A stretch of 64,000 bases of DNA from Eucommia ulmoides (GCA_016647705.1 CM028330.1:49788897-49852896); one strand, 5' to 3'. Positions 10,536 to 23,107 are shown, numbered from the stretch's first letter. The notes: generated from the letters alone by a model not told the origin. Numbers and translations: made by a program.

Positions 10536-12449
10536 AGGAGATGTTTGATTATTAAATTAAGTACTTAAAATTGATTAGATTAAATATTTAATTAATTAAG
10601 AGTGTTTGATAAATATAATTAAAATTAATTAATTAATTAAGTTAACTTAAAGATTAAGTAGAAACATAAGTAAAAAAATTAGCTAAGGCCCTATTACTTA
10701 TTTGATTTTGCAGAAGGCGGTCAGTGTTTTCTCATTTAAAAAAAAAAATCTATTTGGACCATTTTGACCTTCAATTTTGTTGGGTTTCTCACTTCTCAAC
10801 CACTTTCATTTCGTTTAGAGTAAAGAGAGCAGAGGAGAGAAGCGGCGGCGATTGATCGATCTTCATTGAGTTGATAAGAGAGAAGCGGTGGCCAAAGCGA
10901 AGCCTTGATTCATCCTAATTGTTTCTCAAATCAAAGTCGTAGAGAGAAAGAGAGCCCCACACACGTAAGACGAAGTAGTAAGTAACTAGAAATCTCGATT
11001 CCTAATCCTTTCAAGTAGGGAATCCGACAAAGAATTTCTTCCCTGACGATCAATTTGATTCAGCGCGTTTCACCAGGATCGGGTCTTGATTTCAGTTTAT
11101 CACATTTCATCTGGAAAACATAACCAGGTTAGTTTTTGTTTTTCCGAATAGTTGTTTATTCTACTCCAAATCTTTAATTGCACTAAATATGATTGTTTTG
11201 GGTGTTTTTGATTTGTTTTTTCTTCAATTGTACAAAGAAATTAGGATCCTGGTAATCCAAATCTCAAGAATTTAATGAATACTTAATTGAGTAGATTCAG
11301 TTAAAAACTGAAGCAACCAATCTATAATCTTCTTAGGTGACTCAAAATTATTATTTGCTACCCTGGTTCGATATTTTTCTTGATTTTGTATTCATGATCT
11401 CCTTCAAGTAAGCAGAGTAGCAACATCTCAATTCTCAGAACACACTCTATTGTAGTTTTTTTCGTTTTCCTTTCTAATGTATCAAGAAACCTCTATTCAT
11501 TGCACCCAAACACCATATAGTAAAGTATGCTAAGGAATAAATAATAGAACTTCATTATTGTTGTTCTTATATTGGTATAAGTAAATTTTCATTCACAGTT
11601 TTTTCAATAAAGTGTGTTTTTGGGTATATAATTACAGTGCATTATATTTTTTTAGCAGTTATTTTTGTGCATATTTTTTATTTTATTTTTGTAGTTTCTT
11701 TGTGCTTTGTGCATTGTGCAGTGAAGTTTTGATTGTGCATTAAATTTGCAGTTCGGTAATCATCTTCGATCATTATCAAACAATTAGGGTTATCTGAATT
11801 GTTAGAGTTCTTGGATTGTTGTTGCTAATTTGCTGAATCTATATTTATTGAATGTGTATAGTTGTAGCTTATGGATTGATTTTTTAAGAGGTCTAGTTCT
11901 TTTTTGGAAACAATTTTATGTTCTCAATAACAAGAAAGAGAAATTAGGGGACTTCTATTTCCATTCCAAGTTTCCTGGGAACAAAAACTCTAGACAAACG
12001 ACACCTCATGTTTCGGCTATTACCTTATTTTGGTTTGTTTTTGAATCATGTTATGTTTTTGAATTGCACAGGATGATATTGAGAAGCTCTTGATCTGATA
12101 GAAAGAAATCGAAGGAACGGTTTCTCAGCGTGATGAGCCTCTTTGAAGTTTGTCCTAATTTGAGAAAGGGTTTGACCTGCCTATTACAGTAGTACTTAAC
12201 TCTTTTTTATTTTTCTTCCATGTTTTGATTTTTATGTGAGAAATGTGATTGTTTGTGGTGTTATTTATCTTGATTTAAGGGCAATTATGTAAATTAAACA
12301 ATTTTCAGCATTTAAATTTTGTACTTATCAAATAAACAAAAAAAAAAAAATCAACACTTAAATTTTCATTACTTAAAATTTTAATGTTATCAAACAACCT
12401 TATTAAATTTTTAGCACTTAAAAATTAAGTGATTATCAAACAAATCCTG
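10536..12449. mobile_element. Probable non-autonomous hAT-like element with leader-like interior
   Basis: The left end GGAGATGTTTGATTATTAAA and the reverse complement of the right end, GGATTTGTTTGATAATCACT, are inverted and resemble the 5973-6636 MITE. AAGTACTTAA and TTAATTAATT words repeat near the left end and TTAAGTG-type words near the right. The interior (about 10800-11130) looks like the leader of a gene: GA-rich sequence, then ATAACCAG followed by GTTAGTTTTTG, a good intron donor. No long ORF follows. The target duplication is not clear, so borders are approximate. Confidence 0.45.
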
Positions 12450-12549
12450 AAAATTATATTTTTAGGGATGATAGCTTAAAAAGGTAAAAGAGTGTTAGTG
12501 TATTTTAATTTTTAATTGTTTAATTATTTTTAAGGAATTAAGGGTAAAA

Positions 12550-13732
12550 ATTGTCAATCGGGGTTTGAACGAGAACATTATGACCAAATTACGAACATGT
12601 GTCAAAACTGCCCAAACAAGAGACAAAACTGCCAGATGTGCGTTGTAGCGCACCCATGCGTGCTACAACGTGCCTCCATGGGTTCCATTGCCCTAAATGA
12701 CGTGCTCCAGCGTCCCTAAACCGTGCTGCAGCGCACCTCTTCTTGCTAATGGCCGAAAAACATTAATTTTGGAGCTCTATTTATACCACCTTATACCTCA
12801 AACCCTAGGGGGGTATTTTGGGAGAAAAAAAAAACCATTGGTGGTGAATTGGTGGATTTTGGGAGAAAAACACACCATTGGTGGAGATTTTGGAGAGAAA
12901 AACACTATTGGAGGCACAAAAATTCCTAGAGAGATGGTTTGGAGTTGAAGATTATTTAAAATTTGAAGACTTGAAGCTCATCTCCATAAAGAGTTTTCTC
13001 TTCCCTTTTTGCCCCCTAATCTTTATTGAATTTTGTGTTTGTGATATTGTGTTGAACATGTTTGCATTTAAGAATTTCTTGAAAGGATTAGTCATGGATT
13101 CCGCTATGTTGAGGTAGTCATTAATCTAAGGTTTGATATAATCTTGTTTGAACTATGTTTTAAATATTTTGTTAATTGTTAGTTGAATTTCATTTTAAAT
13201 CATTTATGCATCTCTATGTTTAATGCTTTTGATTTGTGTGGCCAACAAGTTAAATGACTTTAGGTTGTGAATTTTATGCTCAAGAGAGATTGATCTTGTG
13301 ACCAGAATTGAGAGTGTATAGTTTAGGTTGTTGTGAGATCGAGAGGAGATCAACACCTAAATAATCGAGTTAGGAATTTAGGATCTTGTGAGACCGAGAG
13401 GTGATCAAGTTCTAAATTTATCAACTATGATTTTTATTCAATTGTGTTTGTCTTATTAATGCTTCCAGTTTATACTGTCATATGATATCATGGTTGATTT
13501 GAGAAATTTGGGATATGATACTTGGGAGAGGTAATTTTGGGTTTTGGACTTAAGTTAAGCACAACTTAATCTTTAATAGGTCGGGACATATTAAACCTTA
13601 GGTAATCTATAAGATCGGGCATAATGAGTGTTCTCACCTTAAATCTAGATCGGGATATTGGTTTTGAAGTGTTTATATATTCACTCACTTGACACTCGGG
13701 AGGGGTAGTGAGTGTACACGAGTGACCTTGAT
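12550..13732 (+). mobile_element. Element D 5' LTR, left piece (5' truncated)
   Basis: It matches the 3' LTR from about 43640 onward. Both carry GCGCACC/GCGCGCC-type phrases, TTTATACCACCT, AAACCCTAGGGGG, the repeated AACACCATTGGTG and ATTTTGGGAG, and the run TTAATCTTTAATAGG. At 13733 it is interrupted by the hAT element, and it resumes at 18282-18590, ending ATTGCTACCA immediately before the primer site. Confidence 0.8.
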
Positions 13733-14047
13733 TAGGGGTGTTCAAAAAACCCGCTGACCCGCCCCGAACCGGCTCAAAATAGCCCGAACTCGCCCGCAAC
13801 CCGCTGAGTTAACTCAGCAACGGTTGTGAGTTAGGAAAACCCGAACTACCCGGTTCGAAAATGGGGTACCATATTTGATGCGCAGGTAAACCCGATCCAA
13901 TCCGACGCCTCTTGAACACCCTAGGTTTTTCTCCATTTTGTTCACACTCACAGCGATGAGCGATCTCTCTCCAACTCCAAGACGGCGACCTTCATTTTCT
14001 TCTCTCCTTCCCGATTTCTTCTAATTTCCAAATATGATCTCCAATTT

Positions 14048-14081
14048 CCATATTTGTAGGATTCGTAGCCTACAAATATGG
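14048..14081 (+). repeat. Perfect 13-bp stem-loop in the hAT 5' region
   Basis: CCATATTTGTAGG (14048-14060) and CCTACAAATATGG (14069-14081) are exact inverted repeats around an 8-base loop. Confidence 0.85.
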
Positions 14082-15068
14082 ATCTGTTACTCCTTGGAGT
14101 TGGAGTTCCATATCGATTTCGAGTTCGAGCCCTAGTTCTTCACTGTATTCCAACCCGACGATGACGACGACGACGATTTGGGCCTTAGCTAGTTCGCTTA
14201 CCAGATCGAAGACGACGATTTGAGCCTTCGTTCGCTACTTCACTGTTCCAGATCTACGATTCGAGGCCTAGTTTTGTATGTTCTCTCACCCTGCTTGCGA
14301 TTTATTTTTCTCTCGTACCTGCTTGTATGTTTATTATGTTCTGTCTAATTGCTTACTTGTATAGTTATGATATATGTTGTCTCATCCATGCTTGTGATTT
14401 GCTTACCAGATCAGAGACGATGAGTACGATTTGAGCTTAGTTCGCTACTTTGTTGTACTAGATCTTCGATTTGAGCCGTAGTTCGCTACTTTGCTGTACC
14501 AGATTGACGATTCAAGCCCTATTTCTGTATGTTCTCTCATCCCTGTTTACGATTTATTGTTTTCTCATCCACCTTTCTTTGTTTATTTTGCGTGATTGAT
14601 TATCAACCAATTATTTTCGATTGTTTCTGTAGTTCTATAAGTTTATGCTGTCTAATTACTTACTTCTATGGTTATGCTGTCTGTTCTCTCATCCATGTTT
14701 GCGATTTGAGTATGTGAATTTGTATGTGAAATATGATGTTTTTTTTAGATGAATTTGGTAGCAGCTTAAAGTTAAATTATCTATAAATATGATTTGTAAA
14801 GTGAAATATAGTAATATATTTAGTTATGGGTTACCTGTGCTTAACCTCTCTAAGGAAATTATCTATACACTAGGCTGTAGAATCTTACTACCCTAGAATT
14901 TGCAAAAAGCTTAGCTTTCATGGTTGCAGCAGAGAGACCAGCTTTGGCAGTGGCCCTCACCTTTTCAGCAGATAATAATGTAGTGGTACTCTCTGATGGA
15001 CCTTCCGCTCCTGAGCTTTGTTCTGAAATTTTTATATCCAGTAAGAATTGAAGAGAAAAAGAGTGAAT

Positions 15069-15069
<1 letters not shown>

Positions 15070-15141
<72 letters not shown>
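15070..15141. repeat. (GT)n microsatellite
   Basis: About 35 GT units with one TA-type interruption near 15109, upstream of the hAT transposase start. Confidence 0.97.
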
Positions 15142-15142
<1 letters not shown>

Positions 15143-15406
15143 CTTTGTATGTGAATTCAATTCAGATTAACTCTAATTTGATTCGTATGTGAATCTGAAT
15201 TTAGATTAGAGTAATTTTGATTTAGTCTATCAATTTGATTTTTGATTTCTGATCTTTATATGATTTTGATTTCTGATTTTTTAATGTAGTTAGTCTCTGA
15301 ATGTTAAAAACTAATTTTATATGTTTAGTTAGTGATGTTATTATATAAACACATCCAACATAACTAAAGAATAGTTTTTTTCTTTCTTAATGTTTTTAGA
15401 TACAAA

Positions 15407-17594
15407 ATGGATGTTGCTGATGGTGGTGAGAATATTGTGCCTAATGAAATTGAAAATACTAGAATAACTAATGCGAATGCGATGGATGAACATCCACCAA
15501 AACCTAATAAAAGAAAATGTTCTTATATTTGGGATCATTTTACTCGTTTGAAACAAGAACCCGATTCGAAAGATTCACCTAGGGCTTCTTGTGACCACTG
15601 TGGAAAAACTTACTATTGTGATAGCAAGAAACATGGAATGTCGGCACTAAAATGTCACATAGAATTTCAATGTAAGAAAATTGAGGGGAGGTAGCTTCCT
15701 AAGGGTCAAAGAACATTGGGATTTAAACCAAAATATAGTACCGATGAGGGTTTGGGTCAACTTGTGAGTTGGAGTTTTAGTGTCACTGCATGTAGGGAAG
15801 CGCTAGCCAAAATGATAATTGTTGATAAGTTTCCATTCAGATTTGTGGAGAATAAGGGGTTTAGGGAATTAATGCACGTTGCTCAGCCCAAATGTGTAAA
15901 AATACCTAGTCGAACGATGGTGGCAAGAGATTGTATGGCTCTACATGTAACTGAGAAGAAAAAAATAAAAAATTTGTTGAAAGGACAAAGAATATGCCTT
16001 ACTACAGATACTTGGACATCTTTACAAAATTTCAATTACATGTGTCTGACAGCGCATTACATCGATAGTGATTGGAAACTGAATAAGAAAATATTAAATT
16101 TCTGTTTAGTTACAAGTCACAAGGGAGAAACTATTGGTAAGACAGTTGAATTATGTTTGCTTGAGTGGGGTATAGACAATTTTCTCACATTAACCGTTGA
16201 TAATGCAAGTTCTCATAATGGGCTAATTAAATTCTTGAAAAAGAAGACCAAAGATAAACGGGGAATCGTTCTTGAGCATGAATTTCTTCACATGAGATGT
16301 TGTGCCCATATTTTGAATCTTGTGGTGTATGAGGGTTTGAAAGAAATGGACGAGTCAATTGTTAAAATTCGAAATGCGGTAAGAGATGTTAGGGGCTCTC
16401 CATCTAGAATGACAACTTTTAAAACTTGTATAGAAAAAAAAGGTATCGATTGTAAAAGTCAAGTTTGCCTAGATGTGCCAACTAGATGGAATTCAACTTA
16501 TTTCATGCTAGATAGGGCAATCAAATTTCAAAAAAGATTTGAACGTTTAGAGGATGAAGATGCACAATACCAATCACTTTATAATGATAACGACATCGGT
16601 GATTTAGGAGAGAAAGTTGATGGGAATAATAGAGGGAAACAAAGGAGAATGGCGTTGGGGCCACCAAATAGTGACGATTGGCAAAAGGCCAAATCATTTG
16701 TCAAGTTTTTGAAACTTTTCTATAATGCGACCTTGAAATTTTCTGGGTCTTTATTTGTCACTTCCAATGCTTTTTTCATGGAACTTATGGTCATTAAAGG
16801 TGCAATATCAAATTTGTCAAAAAATTCTGACATGTTTCTCTCTTTTATGGCAAAAGGAATGCAATCTAAATTTGACAAATATTGGGGTAAATTAGACAAA
16901 ATGAATCCGTTGTTGTTAGTTGTTATGGTCCTTGATCCTCGATATAAATTGAGATATATTAATTGGTGTTTGAAAATAAATTACGAAATTGTAATTGTGG
17001 AGGAGATAATGAAGAATGTCATAAATTCTTTATCCCGTTTTTTTTTATTGGTATGCATCGAATGGAATTGGTAATGTGGTTGTTCATGAAAATGTGAGTG
17101 ATTCATTATTTGAGAGTGGGTTGGATGAAGAAGAAGAAGATGCCCGTACTTTATTTTCATCTCATTTTCATAAGCACATAACGGAAGAATGTAATATGTC
17201 TAGTAAATCAGAGTTGGATAAATACTTAGCTTCCCCAGTAGAAACTGAAAGTGATGAGTTTAAAATTTTGGGATGGTGGGGAAGTAATTCAACAAAATAT
17301 CCAATTCTTTCTCAAGTTGCAAGGGATGTATTAGTAATTCTGGTGTCCACGGTTGCCTATGAGTCTGCTTTTAGTACCGGTGGACGAATTTTAGATCATT
17401 TGCGTAGTTCGTTATCGGCAAAAACGGTTGAGGCTTTGATTTGTACTCAGAATTGGTTGCAGTCTTCAAAACTAATCAATCTTCAGGAAACAATGGAACA
17501 AGTAGAACAATATGAAAATATCGAGGAAAGTAATATTCATTACTCTCTCTCTCTCTATCTATATATATTTAATAATTCTTCTATATTTTATTGA
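15407..17594 (+). pseudogene. hAT transposase (BED zinc finger, hATC), broken
   Basis: The family cuts and reinserts DNA by recognising the terminal repeats. The start ATG at 15407 leads into a BED-type zinc finger (SYIWDHFT; Cys pair in CDHCGK; KCHIEF with a Cys/His end) by about residue 85. An in-frame TAG at 15692-15694 interrupts it, and the same frame continues to 17074 with the RNase H-like core: LTTDTWTS, LTVDNASSHN, HMRCCAHILNL, DVPTRWNSTYFML and LDPRYKL. A one-base slip, most likely in the T run at 17039-17048, shifts the frame; 17049-17594 carries the hATC dimerisation part (LDKYLASP, ILGWW, YPILSQVARDVL, STVAYESAFSTGGRIL). Total length matches usual plant hAT transposases of about 650-700 residues. 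One stop and one slip are its only clear lesions, so inactivation is recent. Confidence 0.92.
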
Positions 17595-18281
17595 TTATGG
17601 ACTTGATTATAATTTATTTTCTTCATATTGTTCTTTTTTGTTAGGACTTGTTGAATTGAGTTCGGCAACTACAATAATTGATGATTGATTTATTGATGTT
17701 AAGCTTGTTTAATTTTTCAAGGTAAGGATTATTATTACAGATATACATTGCATTTTATTTGTATTTTTTTGGTGTGAAATTTTACTTTTATTTTAAACAT
17801 TATTTGTTTTGATTTTGGAACTTGAAACAAGTGATCGATGTGGTTTTGGAGATATAAAGTTTGGTTTCAACCTGCAACTGCAAGGCCGCAATTGATTGAA
17901 TTATTTTTTATTTTATTTTTTGGTTATTTTAGACTCTCATTTATTTCAATTATTTAGTTTATTAGGATTGGTTGTGTGATGTGTAATAATTTTGTTTTGT
18001 TTTTATTTTTGAAGTTTTAATTTTTGATAACTGTAATTTTTTTTTTGTGTGTATGTTTTCTTCTGTTTCTGTTCTGTTTTGCCTGTTTTTGTTTCTATTT
18101 TTATCTCATCTGTTCAAAAAATTAATTGTGGGCTGTTACATTTTTTCTTAAAAAATAGAGAAAAAATAGAATCTTGTAATTGGGTAGCCCAAACTTGAAA
18201 ATTGTTCTGTTTTTGTATAAAATAAGTCGGCCCAATATGTTGGCCCAACCCGCAGGCCCACCCAACTTGTGAACAGTCCTA

Positions 18282-18590
18282 ACCTTGATTATTGAATAAA
18301 GTGGAATTGGTTAATAATTGCTTAATAGGATGACATGGAAATAACGAAATGAAATCAAGCTCCTAAAACAATTGTGCATATGAAATCCATATTTTGTTTT
18401 GCTTTTGATTTTATATTTGTTTTAGTTTATTTTTATACACCATAAACTTGGATGCCCGAATATATTTAGGTTACGATAATCACGGTAATCAACAACGATT
18501 TAAACTAATCCCTATGAATACGATACTCTACTTACCCTATACTATTAAAACTTGACCCATACACTTGCGGGTAGCAAAAAATTGCTACCA
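18282..18590 (+). mobile_element. Element D 5' LTR, right piece
   Basis: It continues the LTR after the hAT. It matches 46388-46711 (AATTGCTTAATAGGATGACATG, TACGATACT, CCCTATACTATTAAAACTTG) and ends ATTGCTACCA. Confidence 0.85.
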
Positions 18591-18596
18591 AGTTTT

Positions 18597-18613
18597 TGGC
18601 GCTATTGCTGGGA
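18597..18613 (+). other. Primer-binding site of element D (tRNA-Asp type)
   Basis: TGGCGCTATTGCTGGGA lies 6 bases after the LTR. It is close to TGGCGCCGTTGCCGGGGA, the site used by Athila-type and related plant elements primed by tRNA-Asp. Confidence 0.75.
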
Positions 18614-18769
18614 ATTGGCATTTTAGATTATTGTTAATATTGTGAATAGGTAACTTGATTTTAATTTAGACATTTATTTTCATTTTTAATTTTTGTTTTT
18701 GATTTCTTATATTGCGAGGTACTTCAAGATAGTTGATCGACTACTCCTCTTCAGATTTTCTCAATTAGA

Positions 18770-19196
18770 TTTTGAGTTGTTCTATTATGCTTGGGAAATA
18801 TATAAGGAGTTGCTTATTCGGTTCCCCGATCATGGTTTCTAGAGGTAATGTTAACTACAAAACTTCCTCAACGAGTTACAATCTACAACAAGAACTTGGA
18901 TGGAAAGAGAAAATGGTATCACTTCTTTTTACTAACTATCTGCAGACGGAGCCTATTGGTTTTTTGAAGACATGACCGACTTTGACTATCGGAGTTGGAA
19001 TTATTCAACAAGTTACCAAAGTTCGGGGGATAGTTCCAACATTTTGGCGCTATGGTTTGACACCCCACACCAACATATTGAGTCTTCTCCCATCCTTGAA
19101 GACCTTGTTGCCTGGGGGATGAGACAAGGCTTCGTATAGAGAAGTTAGAGATAATGGAGACCGTTTATGATTTACAAGTCGAATCTCCATTCTGCT
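18770..19196 (+). pseudogene. Element D gag-like protein, N-terminal piece
   Basis: Plus-strand segments in changing frames read YAWEIYKELLIRFPDHGF, then MTDFDYRSWNYSTSYQS, as in the retrotransposon gag family (usual pattern AWERFKxLLxxCPHHGF). The frame is broken by a shift and a stop near 18928. The gag continues at 24450 after element E; removing E and one copy of its duplication rejoins the frame as SPFCYSIESI. Confidence 0.75.
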
Positions 19197-20454
19197 TGGT
19201 AGCGCGTAGATACGTCGCTACTTTCACTGCAAGTATACGAGCCAAGTTTTAGTATAGTTTAGAAGAGTAAGGGTTGTTGCATCCATAGGGATTGGTTGAG
19301 ATTATTGTTGAGTACCGTAATTGTCATAACCTAACTTTATTTAGGCAATAAAAATATAGTTTTTATAATTAATATACTAATACTAAGTTAATTAAACTAA
19401 TTATACTAATATAGTGGTATGACGTTTATGGGAATTAATTGCCTAGAGATTAATTTCGTTCACTTAAGCTTGTTCGTTTCAATCTAGTTTACATTAACAT
19501 CGTTCATCCTATCCGACAATCTCTGTATCAAAATCTCATTCACTACCTCTTCCGAGTATAAAGTGAATTAATATGTGACTTCGCGTCAACGTTGAAGTCC
19601 CCCTCGAGCGTCTATACGACACTTGGTCACATGAGTCTTTTCCCAACGTCACGGATTGCACACTTTCTAACTCCCTCTCGGGTTATTAGATTGTTGCGTT
19701 GTGTTTAAACCCTAATCCAAATCTGGAGTTATCTCTCCCGAGTGTCAAACCCCGATTTCTCAATATATCTAAACAAGCTTACAAATATGACAAAACAATA
19801 AACACAATCAGATAAACATGAACAATCATTAACAAAACGTTGATTTATTCAAACATCATTTTCGTGAAGTACAATCAAACACTAGACAATATATGTTTAG
19901 CTACACGTGGCCATATCCCTAAATACAACTAAATACAAGCTAAACATATACAAACATGCAACCAAACTAAGAGAGAAACGAAAGAACTTAACCGCTATCT
20001 AAAGATTCATTGCAAAAACTGCTCCGAGAACGCTTCCTCATTCTTCGCGTGGTGATCTTCTATTGGTCCAATGGCCTTGGAGCTCTCAAGACTCCCGAAA
20101 ACGTCCACCTATTGTTTGGGGAGAATTGGGACGATATTTATAGGATTCAAAATATCTCAAAATATCCTAAAATATCTACAGAGTGACCGCAGCAACGGTG
20201 AAAATGCAGAGAGTTTAGGTAACTCTCTATACTTTGACCACTACAGCGGTGGCCTACAGATGCTAGAAGTTTGCCATTTTGCTCTTTTCCCACCGTTCTT
20301 TCTCCGATATAATCGTTTAAAGACCGTTTTAGTCCCTTTTCACCAAAAATACCTAATTTATAACAAAAAGAATAAAAACATATAAAAACGTTATAAAAAT
20401 ACTCGAAAACTACCAAAATTGGCTTGGGAATAAATAGATAAATTACACCTATCA
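19197..20454 (-). mobile_element. Element E 3' LTR
   Basis: 1258 bp. It pairs with 23108-24449. It carries one copy of the 'CTCCCGAGTGT ... GAGTCTT..CCCAACGTCA' unit that is multiplied in the A and B LTRs. Confidence 0.85.
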
Positions 20455-22144
20455 AATACCCTCAAACTTGAAATTTTGATAGTCCTCGAGTAAAACACTC
20501 ACACTAAAATGAAAAACACAGCTAAATTAAATAACATGAACAACCTAAACATAAACAATCTAAATATAACGATATACGAGTTTTGAATTCAGCTAACGAC
20601 CAAAACATTTTTTCCTCAACAACCCCCAATCATATTGAGTTCAGGTGATAAAACGTACCATGTGATGTTTTAGAATTTCGACATTCAATAATAGTAAAGG
20701 CCATTCTTGATCCTTTTAACGTGTGTGTGCGAGACTCAATAATATAACTATCCAACAATCGGATTAAATTATCCACCAACGAAACTCACGACTTAAACCG
20801 TAAAGGATTAGGATATCCATATGCCTGATTGGGTTTCACTCTCTACTAATGTAGGCTAAGCAGTTGAAAAAGATCAAAAAGACTTGGTTCGGTGTTGGGA
20901 AAATGGCCAAGGGTATATCGGGAATATAAAATAGGTTAACTTTGTTAACTTAACGATACTCAAGGCACATCGCTTAACACATAATTACTCTCGAACCCCC
21001 ATAGATAAATTGAAAACAACCCTGAACATACATTTAAGACCGACGTACTCACCTATCAAAAGAAACGGAAATTTAACGATATTTACATTTTTTTTAACTA
21101 ACCACACCCCCAAACTTATTCGATTTTTACAATTTCATGGGTGTGGTTAGAATGAAAGAAAAATGATAAGTGAGTACTCGAATACCGAACCAATGAAAAG
21201 TTCACCCTAAACCCAACAGCTCACTTCAATTAGTATACACGAATGCTAACTTGATTCACTCAAATTGTGCCTTTAATTCAACAATATAGGTTTGGAAAAA
21301 TATCAATTAGCCAAGATATTTGTTTATGTGTTTAGAATTGAAATAGCATTTAGGCTTCGGCAGGGTAACGAGGGATAAACATATAACAGGGTAGGATTAA
21401 AAGGCTCGACCGACAAAATGAATGTCTAAATCATATCTCCTGAACTACCTCGCCTAGGATTTCTCCTTAAGCTTCCCCTCAATCAGGTTCTAGAATCCTT
21501 AAATTGTTATGAGTTTGGCTAATCGATAATCGACCTCAAATAAATTGAATAGCTATACAATGAGTCTGCGTGCTCGTGCAAATTAGGATCCACAATAACT
21601 TTTACCAAAACGTATTGTCAAGCACATAGAACACATATTAATGGGCATTACCTTTAACCTCGTAAAACAACCAGGAGATAATTTCATCATCTGGTAATAG
21701 CCTAGATGAAATCAAAACTCAACATGCAACAACAACAAACATAAACACATTCTACACTAAACAAACATGCACACAATAAACTAAACAACATTTAAACTTA
21801 CTAAAATACTACACATCACCTCCAAACTTAAAACGGACAATGTCCACAACGACTCATCAGCGATTCCAATGAAAGTATAAAGCATTATAATGAAAACGAC
21901 AATTTAGAACACGTACCGGGGAGGCGAGAGAATCTTGCCTCCGAATTAAGTCGGTAATGATGTATTTAACTTATTTTTGACTTGGGTTGCCTCTCAAGAA
22001 GTGCGTGGTTTATTATCCTCGGCCTGACACGAAAAATGGCTCGTCAAAGAGCGGCTTCCGCCCATAGTAAGTGTCATACAACACCATATATGGGTCTTGG
22101 TTTAGTACACCCTCAAGACTAGAGAAATTTGGCATTGTATAGCT
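20455..22144 (-). other. Element E 3' untranslated region
   Basis: No ORF of interest. On the plus strand it holds the end of gag with TTGGGTTGCCTCTCAAG (about 21982), the conserved stem-loop at 21920-21942 and long conserved non-coding blocks (for example GGCTTCGGCAGGGTAACGAGG near 21354) that recur in elements A and C. The plus-strand TACCCTCAAACTTG at 20457 is the reversed polypurine tract. Confidence 0.75.
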
Positions 22145-22985
22145 CTAACTTTCAACAACACTCCTTACCGGCTCATGTACTTGGTGGGCATGAAAGAGCA
22201 TTGCTTTTGGAGACGAAGGATAAGTGAGCCACATCGGATCCTCGTAGATGTGATCGTCTGGGATCGGTGGTGGCATCACAATTTGGATCTCCAATGGTGA
22301 TGAATCACAATCGTTGATCCATGCTTGGGTTCCCGTCTCATTCGATTCATCATAGTTGAACTCTCCCAAGCTCCTTTCGCTCGTTTCCGGTTCCTCGTGG
22401 TGGCTTTCAATGCATATGGCGTTTGTGTCTCTCAGTGCCACCACTTTTGCGTCTGAAGAGATGTTACGGACGCATCGATTTCGGCACAGACCATCTCAAT
22501 ATTATCGAGATGATCATCGTGCTTATTGATCCGGTCATTTGTCTTCCTCCAAAAAGCCTGAGTCTCCCCCATAAATTCAATGAACATGGTTTCCAATACG
22601 GGGGAAGACTCAACATATTGGTCTAGGGTGTCAATCCATGGCTCCGAAACGGTGGAACTATCCCCCAAGCTTTGGTAGCTTATTGAATAATTCCAATAGT
22701 GAAAATTATACTAGGCCATGTCTTCCAATAACCGATAGGCTTTGTCCACGGTTAATTGGTCGAAAAAGGTGGTACCGTTTCCTCCAACCCAATTTCTGGT
22801 AGCGGCTAGTAACCCATCGAGGACGTTCAATAGTTGACATTCCCTCGGGAAACGAGGATTTGGAAATCGGAATAGCAATTTCTTGTATCGATCCCAAGCA
22901 CAGTAAAACGGCTCGAAATTCCGTTGAAAGAAATACAACAATACTTGCTGATCTAATATCTTCAAGTACCCTGCATAAGAAATAA
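22145..22985 (-). pseudogene. Element E gag-like protein, broken
   Basis: Minus strand. It begins near 22985 with the gag core (YCAWDRYKKLLFRFPNPRFP, NVLDGLLAATRN, DKAYRLLEDMA; stop TAG at 22711-22713), continues after that stop as DSSTVSEPWIDTL and FWRKTNDRINKHDDHLDNI, and then loses about 45 bases and its frame at about 22435 before continuing as MVALRDTN ... IYEDPMWLTYPSS. A packaging capsid protein is the expected role. There is no zinc knuckle and no protease after it. Confidence 0.75.
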
Positions 22986-23083
22986 AAAAAACAAACTACA
23001 AACAAAAAAATTATAAACAAAAAAAATGTCTAAATTAAAATTAAGTTATTTACTCACAATATCAACAATAATCTAAAACACAA

Positions 23084-23101
23084 TCCCCAGCAACGGCGCT
23101 A
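23084..23101 (-). other. Primer-binding site of element E
   Basis: On the minus strand TAGCGCCGTTGCTGGGGA, next to the 5' LTR end; tRNA-Asp type like the others in the nest. Confidence 0.75.
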
Positions 23102-23107
23102 AAAACT

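Larger units (their letters stand above)
13733..18281 (+). mobile_element. hAT transposon with intact ends (4549 bp)
   Basis: It begins TAGGGGTGTTCA; the reverse complement of its end is TAGGACTGTTCA (10 of 12 match). Both sides carry the perfect 8-bp duplication ACCTTGAT (13725-13732 and 18282-18289), the size made by hAT transposases. The uninterrupted homologous LTR at about 46388 shows the empty site. ACCCGC/CCCGAAC words crowd the left end and GGCCCAACCCGC lies near the right, as in many plant hATs. It carries a broken transposase gene (15407-17594). 13933-15400 is probably its leader and first intron: repeated GACGATTTGAGCC words, a stem-loop and a GT microsatellite. 17595-18270 is its AT-rich 3' region. 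Confidence 0.93.

Noticed and set aside
15692..15694. TAG in the hAT transposase as a recoded or read-through codon
   Set aside because: No read-through context is visible, and a second lesion (the frame slip near 17040) exists, so simple decay is the better explanation.
22706..23020. Minus-strand ORF starting MFIIFLFVVCFFYFL as a membrane protein
   Set aside because: It is an out-of-frame reading of the element E gag and its A/T-rich leader; the gag frame explains the conservation.
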